Part shown: positions 7,149 through 12,964 of the stretch, one piece after another | Layout of the letters: the number at the start of each line of letters is the position of its first letter | Numbering within the stretch: position 1 is the stretch's first letter | NCBI GenBank assembly: GCA_045632485.1 | Contig: JAZQWT010000157.1 | Span: 1 to 12,964, forward strand | Reading direction: 5' to 3' | DNA: 12,964 nt | DNA from: SIG575 sp045632485 | GTDB taxonomy: Bacteria > Bacillota > Clostridia > Oscillospirales > Acutalibacteraceae | The notes under the pieces: model-generated | Database searches by the model: none | Told to the model about the DNA's origin: nothing | Seen by the model: only the letters and a program-made list of their open reading frames with translations | Position numbers and translations under genes: made by a program

Positions 7149-7339
7149 ACTTGTTTATATCGCGTGTAACGGCATTGAAACGCGTTTTCTGTTTCGACAA
7201 CAATCTACATTAAAACGCAACAATAACGCGTTCAGCGCCACTTTGAGGCTATGACTCAGGTGTTTAGACGACTTTTGCAGAATGCGAATCATTTCGGGAT
7301 ATATGAATATGCTTATAACATAGTTGTTTCTCGGATTAT
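7149..7339. other. 191-nt non-coding spacer / 3' UTR of the peptide-modification operon
   Basis: No coding frame with a ribosome site is present. If transcription from the right stops at 7121-7148, this is a 3' UTR of about 190 nt. It holds several copies of acgcgtt-like words (gaaacgcgttttc near 7177-7189 and ataacgcgttcag near 7225-7237) and a segment around 7262-7300 (cttttgcagaatgcgaatca) whose base composition is higher in GC than its surroundings. I see no tRNA, clear inverted-repeat element or att site. Confidence 0.5.
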
Positions 7340-7606
7340 TTAATCTTCTATGAAATCCTGGGATTTCAAAAGGATTATAAATTCCTCTATATCTTCTGCT
7401 GCCGTTTTTTCATCAACATCAAAATCTTCAAGTATTCTTTCGAGAAGTTGTTCGTGTGTTCTTTTTTCTTTCAGTTCTTCCATCAGTGTGGCACCTACTG
7501 CATTTGTGGTGAGAAAGCCCGATATTTTCAATGCTGATTCCCCCATAGGAATAAGAACATATTCACCAACTATTTCGCGTACAATAAAATCATATTTCAG
7601 TTTCAT
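7340..7606 (-). CDS. PqqD-like peptide-binding protein (RiPP recognition element)
   Basis: This 88-residue protein matches the PqqD family, the small winged-helix RRE proteins that bind the leader of a ribosomal precursor and present it to a radical SAM partner. Visible features are two N-terminal strands (YDFIVREIVGEYVLIPMG), the typical LTTNAVGATLMEEL segment (about residues 32-45; compare N-x-x-(G/A)-x-x-(I/L)-W-x-x-L), and a helix-turn-helix-like tail with TAAEDIEEFIILLKSQDFIED. ATG 7606 lies inside the radical SAM gene (17-nt overlap) and has ggag 7 nt upstream, so translation is coupled. It is last in the operon. A free-standing RRE beside a SPASM enzyme is the layout seen in PqqD/PqqE-type systems. 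The target here is inferred to be the peptide at 9620-9862. Confidence 0.88.
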   Translation of the reverse strand: MKLKYDFIVREIVGEYVLIPMGESALKISGFLTTNAVGATLMEELKEKRTHEQLLERILEDFDVDEKTAAEDIEEFIILLKSQDFIED

Positions 7607-8696
7607 TATATTTCTCCCATAATTTATCGTAAATACACTCTGACATTTTGCAGAGATATTCGGATTTTTTATTTACATCTCCGCTTTCTGAATAAAGCAT
7701 TGCAGCACAGGGTCTGCAGATTTCAAGTAGGTTGCAATCAGAACATTCTTTCATAACAGATGTTGTTCTTACCTTTAAAGTCAGTTCTTGCCAACAACTT
7801 TCAAACGGTGTCTCCAACGGATAAGTGACGGTTGGGAAATCCATAAGTCCGCACGCTGTCATCCTACCTTCCCATGAAATCCAGAACGCACTTCTTCCTG
7901 CACGGCACTGCATAAATTCATTCTGAGCGCCCCATGTTTCAGAGTTTTCAATGCAGGATTTTTTCAGAATGCCTTTGATTAAATTAGCTTGCTGTTCTTT
8001 ATTAAGCTGGCATTCAATACGGCGCATATAACAATCCGATGCCTGCTCAGGAGTAAGGCGAGAATCGCCGTTTTCTGCATTTCTGCGTACCGGCGGAAAC
8101 ATATAGTAACTGATTCTCGTGTTAAGTCCCGTTTCTTTACCAAAAGCAGCTATTTTTTCAAGATCATCTGAATTTTCAGGCGTCATACTGCCGTTTATGA
8201 CAACTGCAATTCCTGCCTCTTTCATCAAGTTTATTGCCTTTACTGCTTTTTCATATCCGTCAGCATTTCCGCAAATTTTTCTGTAAGTTTCTGCAGAAGC
8301 ACCGTAAAGTGTTATATTGATTCTGCTCGGGGCATATTTTTTTAACCATTCAACAGTTTCTTCATCAATAAGTGAACCGTTAGTATTGATTGACAGAATG
8401 AAACCCATTTTGTGAAGTTCTGTATAAAGTTTTTTAAATTCAGGGTAAGCAAAAGGTTCACCGCCTGTAAGCAGAAGATAGAGTGTTCCTGCTTTGTGGC
8501 ATTCTTTTGCGAGCTTCAACCACTCGTCGGCGGACAGAAGGCGTTTGCCTTCTTTTTTTATTATATCAGGTGTTTTTCTCACATAACACATTTTACAGGA
8601 GAAATTACACACAGGTGTTAATTCAAAAGTACCTGCAAGCGGAACTTTGTTTTTTGATGCTTTGCTGAACAGATAATCAGCACCTGTTACTAACAT
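7590..8696 (-). CDS. Radical SAM/SPASM peptide maturase
   Basis: This 368-residue enzyme has a radical SAM CxxxCxxC motif at Cys30, 34 and 37 (CNFSCKMC), which binds the [4Fe-4S] cluster that cleaves S-adenosylmethionine. GGEP (78-81) is the SAM-binding motif and INTNGSL (103-109) is the usual strand. The C-terminal SPASM domain shows C264-x12-G-x4-C282 followed by C318-x2-C321-x5-C327-x2-C330, then C349 and C353, enough ligands for two auxiliary clusters. This architecture is typical of PqqE/AlbA-type enzymes that crosslink or rearrange side chains in a ribosomal peptide. The final Cys-pair spacing (x2) differs slightly from the common x3. ATG 8696 overlaps the upstream stop by 7 nt, so it is translationally coupled to the kinase-like gene. 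Reaction type (thioether, C-C, epimerisation) cannot be read from the sequence. Confidence 0.93.
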   Translation of the reverse strand: MLVTGADYLFSKASKNKVPLAGTFELTPVCNFSCKMCYVRKTPDIIKKEGKRLLSADEWLKLAKECHKAGTLYLLLTGGEPFAYPEFKKLYTELHKMGFILSINTNGSLIDEETVEWLKKYAPSRINITLYGASAETYRKICGNADGYEKAVKAINLMKEAGIAVVINGSMTPENSDDLEKIAAFGKETGLNTRISYYMFPPVRRNAENGDSRLTPEQASDCYMRRIECQLNKEQQANLIKGILKKSCIENSETWGAQNEFMQCRAGRSAFWISWEGRMTACGLMDFPTVTYPLETPFESCWQELTLKVRTTSVMKECSDCNLLEICRPCAAMLYSESGDVNKKSEYLCKMSECIYDKLWEKYNETEI

Positions 8697-9562
8697 ATTT
8701 TCATCGCCTTTAACTCTGATTTTAATACAGAAACAGCTTCTTTGTCAGCACGGCATATAAGCTTGAAAACCGGAACATCTTTTGAAATTTCAGTTGCCAT
8801 TGAAATAATCGACATTATCTCACTGTTATTCCATGTATAAACTTCTGTTCCGCTTGTAAGCGACTTTATACTTTCTGAAGCCGTAGCTTTATGAACTGTA
8901 TTGTTACTGCCTTGTTGCAAAACAACTATTGCACATAACGGTAAAATTTTATTCAGACAAATTTTGGATGAGCCACAACAAGGATAACCGTAGGCATACC
9001 AGCTGTCGCCTTTTTTTCGCACGAGAACCCTGTCTCCGTTTATTATTTGTGCATTTTCGTATTTGTTCCATAAATCCGCCTGAGTTGATTTGCCTGTCTG
9101 TGACGGTGCTGTGAACAGAATTGCCTTGCCTTTGTATTTTATAAATGAAGCGTGTAAAACAAACGCGTTTTTTTCAAGTAATTTTCTATGCAGACCGATT
9201 GTGCTGAAAAATCTCTCCGCAGAAACAGGATAATCCTTTTCCGCATCGGGGTTAACATAGATTTTCTGAACATTTTCCGAATCGCTATCATCAACGAAAA
9301 AACCATATCCGAAACGTTGTGTAGCCCAATGATTCATCAGAAACAGCTTCCCGTCAAATTTCAGAAGCTCATAACCGCCTGTTTTTTTAACAATCTCAGC
9401 TTTTTTCAAAGCTTCGATATCCATTTCCGTCTCTTCAAAAACGAATGGCAGCTCTTCAGTTTGTTCATCTGAAAGAAAATAAGACATATTTCCCATTTCT
9501 CCCAGCTTTAAATTTTTCCCTTTCCATATAAAGGGAATTTCACCTATAACAAATCTTTTCAT
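8690..9562 (-). CDS. HPr kinase-like P-loop protein of a peptide-modification cluster
   Basis: The 290-residue product has the C-terminal fold of HPr serine kinase/phosphorylase. A Walker A APSQTGKS lies at 152-159, preceded by VLHASFIKYKGKAILF with His137. INGDRVLV (174-181) stands where the kinase has its acidic catalytic pair, and YGYPCCGSSKICLN (191-204) matches the conserved YGTPWCG-like segment. The first ~120 residues do not resemble the HPrK N-domain. Proteins of this kind occur in lasso-peptide and other RiPP clusters; in a few lasso systems (PadeK, ThcoK) they phosphorylate the precursor's C-terminal Ser. True HPrK normally sits with phosphotransferase genes, so the context argues for a peptide-modifying or accessory role. 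ATG 9562 has ggag 4 nt upstream; the stop overlaps the radical SAM start. Confidence 0.82.
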   Translation of the reverse strand: MKRFVIGEIPFIWKGKNLKLGEMGNMSYFLSDEQTEELPFVFEETEMDIEALKKAEIVKKTGGYELLKFDGKLFLMNHWATQRFGYGFFVDDSDSENVQKIYVNPDAEKDYPVSAERFFSTIGLHRKLLEKNAFVLHASFIKYKGKAILFTAPSQTGKSTQADLWNKYENAQIINGDRVLVRKKGDSWYAYGYPCCGSSKICLNKILPLCAIVVLQQGSNNTVHKATASESIKSLTSGTEVYTWNNSEIMSIISMATEISKDVPVFKLICRADKEAVSVLKSELKAMKIC

Positions 9563-9570
9563 ATTACTCC

Positions 9571-9608
9571 GAAAACTGAAAACAGGGGTGCAATACTGCA
9601 GCCCTGTT
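9571..9608 (-). terminator. Intra-operon attenuator-type hairpin between precursor and kinase-like gene
   Basis: The sequence aacaggg (9581-9587) pairs with ccctgtt (9602-9608), and an inner tgca (9589-9592) pairs with 9597-9600 around a 4-nt loop. There is one mismatch, so 11 of 12 positions pair. On the minus strand a T-rich run (tgttttcagttttc) follows. It lies 11 nt after the precursor stop and just before the ribosome site of the kinase-like gene. A partial terminator or 3'-stabilising hairpin here would give much precursor and less enzyme, as is common in RiPP operons. Confidence 0.6.
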
Positions 9609-9619
9609 GTTATACCTCT

Positions 9620-9862
9620 TTATGACGTAATAAAAGTTTTTCCCATAGTGAGCATGGGACCATGATAGCAGAGAGCATCGTTGCCGTCACCGTCGGGACC
9701 CGTCATATCGAACTGACAAGTAAAGAAATTAAAAAACTGTCCGTTTTCAAATGTGCAGGTATTTTCATCATGATTTATATCGTAATCACAACCGGATGCT
9801 GCTGCAGCATCTAACTGGTAGCTTGATGCAGATAATAAAGGTTTTGTGTACTGCTTTTTCAA
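9620..9862 (-). CDS. Candidate RiPP precursor peptide, 80 residues, four Cys
   Basis: The frame must start at TTG 9862: an in-frame TAA lies immediately upstream, and agaagaagg sits about 8 nt before it. The N-terminus KKQYTKPLLSASSYQLD followed by AAAASG (residues 2-24) reads as a leader; similar KKxYxKPxL...SG starts occur, from memory, in many short clostridial peptides. The remaining part (25-80) is acidic and has four Cys (25, 36, 49, 65; spacings 10, 12 and 15), a FFNFF cluster (43-47), a GPDGDGND loop (55-62) that looks like a metal-binding loop, and a C-terminal Ser. It stands directly before kinase-like, SPASM and PqqD-like genes, so it is most likely their substrate. No signal peptide is visible. 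It could instead be an unmodified small protein, but the neighbours make that less likely. Confidence 0.78.
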   Translation of the reverse strand: MKKQYTKPLLSASSYQLDAAAASGCDYDINHDENTCTFENGQFFNFFTCQFDMTGPDGDGNDALCYHGPMLTMGKTFITS

Positions 9863-9894
9863 TTAATATACCTTCTTCTTTTCACACTTTAGGT

Positions 9895-9926
9895 ACAGTA
9901 ACAGCGTCTCGTGACACTGTTACTGT
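9895..9926. promoter_or_regulatory. Near-palindromic hairpin upstream of the precursor gene
   Basis: A 10-bp perfect outer stem, acagtaacag (9895-9904) with 9917-9926, encloses an inner cgtc/gac stem around tcgt. It lies between the surface-protein stop (9938) and the precursor start (9862). On the minus strand there is no U-run after it (acctaaag follows), so it is a poor terminator in the genes' direction. It may be an operator, an mRNA processing or stabilising hairpin, or a weak terminator for the large gene. Confidence 0.5.
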
Positions 9927-9937
9927 TTAAAAATTAA

Positions 9938-12900
9938 TTAGTTAAACAAACCTGCAAAGAAATCGCTGATTGCCTTGAAGAGACTGTTGAAGAAATCTGC
10001 AAGCAACTCAAAGAATGTAGGTTCAGCAGGAACCTCGGGTGTTTCAGGTTCTTCCGGAATCTCCGGTTCTTCAGGGATTTCGGGTTCTTCGGGAACTTCC
10101 GGTTCAGGAAGAATGGGCTCGTCAGGAGCTAAGAGATATGCTGTTGCAATATCAACTGTGCGTGAATTTACCATAAAGCTTGCCATTAATGCAACCGGAC
10201 CTGAGTATGCGAGCTTGATATCTGTAATTGAGAGATAGCCCTCGCCCATATTTGTGATAACAACATAAGCCACACCGCCCTCGAAGAGATCTTCGATTTC
10301 TGATGCATCTGACGGGAGAATGTCAATATACTGTGATGTGCAGCTTACAATTGTTTTTTCCATTGAATATTCAGCTATGTCAGAAACAATTTTTGCACTG
10401 AGAATCGGTGTACCGTCTTCCGAAATCGCTTTTGCGCCGATATCAACAGAAGCGGGGATATTTGCTGCGCTTATTGCAAAGGCTATCGCTTGACCGTTTG
10501 CAAGGTAAACCTCGTTGTTAGGACCGATATCAGCATAGTCTGAAACCTGAACACCGGGTGTTGAATCGTCACCATAGTAAAGGTCAACGAATGTGATACC
10601 CTCAGTAGAGCCTGTCATTGAGTTGTATGTACCTGAATCGATAAGATTTCCTCTTACTTCGATGATTGTGTTATGTGCTTCACCGTCTTCACAGTAAGCC
10701 TCGTAGCCCATAAGTGAATCGTCTGAATCGCCATAAACATCAATGGGGTCGTAAACTCTGACTGCATCGAAGTAGAATTCGTCACCTCTGTTGAGTTCGG
10801 GGAAGAATGTGCTGTTATATGCTGCATTTACATAAATTGCAACATAGTATGTGCCGTATTCAAGGTCGTTTACTGAAATAACGGGAATCTGATAAAGCTC
10901 CCACGCTGTATCACTCTTATTGAGAACTGTAACACCCTTAACAAGCTGTGTTTTTGCTGCGTCTGTGTAGATGTTTACACGGATTGCACCCTGTTCAGCA
11001 CCTGTACGGCTGATAATATCAAAGCCTGTACCTGTGAATGAGAAGCATGCTTCTGTGTAATCAACTGTATCTTCGTTGAGTTTTACACCCTGTCCGTGAA
11101 CGAACATACTTGAACCGTTTGAAAGCTTGTTATCGTTTTCATAGGTTGAATCGTAACCGTATGAATTGCCGCCGATTGTACCTTCGTCCTGAGGACCGTC
11201 GTGAACGCCGTCTGTAACAACAGTCCATGATGAGCCTGTTGTGTAGAAGTCAAAGGCTGACTGGCTGAAATCAGTTTCGTAATACATTACAGAAGCAGGA
11301 ATAATATCAAGCTCCTGATACTGATATTCCTTATCCGCATTACCTGAAACTTCAACAACTACAAATACTTTTTCAATTTCGCCCATAAATTTATGGGGAG
11401 TGAACTGAACTGTGTTTCTGTCAACTATCTGATAGTTACCGTTTGAAGTTGTGAGAGTTTCTGTACCCTTTGAAATCTGGATTGTGCCGGGGTCAATGTT
11501 TTTACTGAAAGTAACAAAGCCGATAACTTCAAGAGTTTCTTCAACTACTGCGAATGTATCAATATCATTTTTGAGAACATCAACCTGAATGGGTTTACCA
11601 TAGTCAATAACAATCTTGTCAGGAAGAAGTTCAGGGTCTGCCTCTTCAAGGTCAAGGTCCCAACGCACACCGAATGCAACGTAAGACCATGTGTAGTAAG
11701 TTTCTTCGTGAGAAATAACAACCGTTGTCTGTGCACCTGTCTGCGTTGTGATGTTGGGGGCTGTGCCTGTTGTTTTGAATGCGTCCTCTGAAGGCTCTGA
11801 AATTGTGATACCGCCAACAATCGTATTATCTGTACCACTTGCAGTCTGCACATAATAGCTTGCGTTGATATCGTAAAGGAAGAAACCTTCGGGCAAGTGG
11901 TCGGCTGCTCTTACCTGCTGCTGAGGAATTGTAGCATCAGCATTAAGGTTAAGAGGCACAACTACAGTTGAGCCAACGTAAATTCTGTTAGCATCAGGAA
12001 CAACTTCACCTGCGTGGTTAACGGGCTGACCTTTTTCGTTTACAAGGTAGAAACGGATTGATGTATCAGCACCACCCCATGCGATAGCAGGAACAGGGAA
12101 AATCTGCTTAGCATACTTACCTTCAATATCAATGTATTCAAGGAAAGCAGCTTCGTTAGTGTAGTAAACATCTTCGGGACGTTCACCCTCAAGAGCACCT
12201 TTAAGGTAAACATAGTAGTTGAGTACAACTTCACGGTCTGTGATGTTACCGATATCCCATACGAATGTTTCAACACCGTCTGCAGTTTTTTCATAAGTGA
12301 AGTTTGCTGCAGCGATAATTACGGAGCCGTCATCATTTATTGTCATAATATTCTGACCTGCTCCGATTACATTTGAATAAGCCTCTGTACCGTCGGTATT
12401 GAAAGTAACCTGTTCAATTGTATCAAAGTTACCTGTTCTCTGACCTGTAAGGTCTGCACCTGTTTCAGGGTCAATTGTGCCGATAGGATAAAGTTCGTAA
12501 GAAAGAACGTTGATTGCAGGAGGTGTTGAAAGGTTAGCTGTGTTGTCTCCTGAACCACTGTAAGATGCCATCTGAAGTGTGAACTGTTCACTGATAAGGT
12601 CAGTTGTTCTGCCTGATGTACCTGAGAACTTAACCTTTGTTGCAAGAGATTTGTAAAGAGCATCAAGCTCTGCTTCATTTTCTGCCTCGTAATAGTCTTC
12701 AGGGGTTGTAGCAATTGTCTGAAGAACATGTTTTGTTGCAGATGAGGGAATGTAGTAAGTACCGCCAGTCACACCGTCAAGAGTGGGCATTGAAGATGTA
12801 GCACCCTGTGTAACAGAACCGTTAGCCATACCGAAACCAACACAGTGAATTGTGTTAACAAAGTCAAGGTCTTTAACTTTATTAGCCCAATCGTTTTCGT

Positions 12901-12964
12901 TGGATGTAATATAGTCTGTCCAACCTGAGTTATAAGTTACATTTTTGGTTTCTGTTGAGCCGTC
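9938..12964 (-). CDS. Large surface protein with VWA and beta-sandwich modules (5' end outside the window)
   Basis: The frame stays open to the window edge, so 1008 C-terminal residues are visible and the start is missing; ATG 12829 is internal. Residues about 25-105 form the second half of a von Willebrand A domain (DFVNTIHCVGFGM, YYIPSSATKHVLQTIA, YYEAENEAELDALYKSLATKV). Next come a long beta-rich segment, a cadherin/Ig-like linker with VDVLKNDIDTF (near 11560-11590), and a jelly-roll-like module (about 10750-11290) with ETDFSQ, FTGTGFDIISRTG and DTAWELYQIPV. The C-terminus has a Pro-Glu linker with repeated EEPEIP (about 10016-10126) and a 25-residue Phe-rich amphipathic helix (9941-10015). 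No LPXTG or Cys lipobox is visible. The composition is less AT-rich than the neighbours. A cell-surface adhesin or polysaccharide-binding role is likely, export being assumed. Confidence 0.85.
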   Translation of the reverse strand, partial: DGSTETKNVTYNSGWTDYITSNENDWANKVKDLDFVNTIHCVGFGMANGSVTQGATSSMPTLDGVTGGTYYIPSSATKHVLQTIATTPEDYYEAENEAELDALYKSLATKVKFSGTSGRTTDLISEQFTLQMASYSGSGDNTANLSTPPAINVLSYELYPIGTIDPETGADLTGQRTGNFDTIEQVTFNTDGTEAYSNVIGAGQNIMTINDDGSVIIAAANFTYEKTADGVETFVWDIGNITDREVVLNYYVYLKGALEGERPEDVYYTNEAAFLEYIDIEGKYAKQIFPVPAIAWGGADTSIRFYLVNEKGQPVNHAGEVVPDANRIYVGSTVVVPLNLNADATIPQQQVRAADHLPEGFFLYDINASYYVQTASGTDNTIVGGITISEPSEDAFKTTGTAPNITTQTGAQTTVVISHEETYYTWSYVAFGVRWDLDLEEADPELLPDKIVIDYGKPIQVDVLKNDIDTFAVVEETLEVIGFVTFSKNIDPGTIQISKGTETLTTSNGNYQIVDRNTVQFTPHKFMGEIEKVFVVVEVSGNADKEYQYQELDIIPASVMYYETDFSQSAFDFYTTGSSWTVVTDGVHDGPQDEGTIGGNSYGYDSTYENDNKLSNGSSMFVHGQGVKLNEDTVDYTEACFSFTGTGFDIISRTGAEQGAIRVNIYTDAAKTQLVKGVTVLNKSDTAWELYQIPVISVNDLEYGTYYVAIYVNAAYNSTFFPELNRGDEFYFDAVRVYDPIDVYGDSDDSLMGYEAYCEDGEAHNTIIEVRGNLIDSGTYNSMTGSTEGITFVDLYYGDDSTPGVQVSDYADIGPNNEVYLANGQAIAFAISAANIPASVDIGAKAISEDGTPILSAKIVSDIAEYSMEKTIVSCTSQYIDILPSDASEIEDLFEGGVAYVVITNMGEGYLSITDIKLAYSGPVALMASFMVNSRTVDIATAYLLAPDEPILPEPEVPEEPEIPEEPEIPEEPETPEVPAEPTFFELLADFFNSLFKAISDFFAGLFN

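Noticed and set aside
8690..9562. True HPr kinase/phosphorylase (hprK)
   Set aside because: The P-loop region matches, but the N-terminal domain and the usual phosphotransferase context are missing; the gene is embedded in a peptide-modification operon.
9620..9862. Secreted lipoprotein or signal-peptide-bearing small protein
   Set aside because: The AAAASGC segment superficially resembles a lipobox, but there is no hydrophobic stretch before it; a leader/core boundary fits better.
9975..10238. Plus-strand open frame encoding a Gly/Ser-rich repetitive peptide opposite the surface-protein tail
   Set aside because: It is the antisense image of the Pro-Glu repeat codons; it has no ribosome site and the minus-strand frame is clearly the coding one.

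Overview
The window is low-GC DNA with long adenine/thymine-rich spacers, consensus sigma-A promoters and strong intrinsic terminators. LigA, a cytidylate-kinase-like protein, MscL and a VWA/beta-sandwich surface protein ending in a Pro-Glu linker all fit an anaerobic, probably gut-associated Clostridia species (Oscillospiraceae/Ruminococcaceae-like). This placement is an inference from gene content; no rRNA or other decisive marker is present.

Left part (1-5419), mostly housekeeping. The 3' end of an unknown gene is followed by a short dispersed repeat containing a terminator-like hairpin. Next come mscL with a near-consensus promoter and, 3 nt after its stop, a gene for an unrecognised exported beta-rich protein. 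A strong terminator separates these from a small membrane protein of the heparan-alpha-glucosaminide N-acetyltransferase (DUF1624) type. A bidirectional terminator then divides it from ligA on the minus strand. ligA and a cytidylate-kinase-like gene diverge from a compact region in which two excellent promoters physically overlap.

Middle part (5420-7148), a scarred accessory segment. It holds a 274-bp MITE-like element with 18-nt imperfect terminal inverted repeats, whose left ~114 nt is a second copy of the repeat at 180-292. Next to it is a remnant of a large serine recombinase: its catalytic N-terminus is missing and the rest is broken by a 1-nt frameshift. A gene for a 154-residue protein of unknown function follows, with a GAGA-loop hairpin that ends transcription best on the minus strand.

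Right part (7149-12964), all minus strand. A large, 5'-truncated surface protein (VWA domain, beta-sandwich modules, Pro-Glu linker, Phe-rich amphipathic tail, no LPXTG) lies upstream of a compact peptide-modification (RiPP-like) operon. The operon contains, in order, an 80-residue four-Cys candidate precursor read from a TTG start, an HPr-kinase-like P-loop protein, a radical SAM/SPASM enzyme and a PqqD-like peptide-binding protein. The three modification genes are chained by overlapping or closely coupled starts. A terminator-like hairpin sits between the precursor and the modification genes, a layout that would give more precursor than enzyme. No transporter, leader peptidase or immunity gene is visible. 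This combination of kinase-like protein, SPASM enzyme and PqqD partner around an acidic four-Cys peptide ending in Ser is the strongest candidate for an uncharacterised system here.
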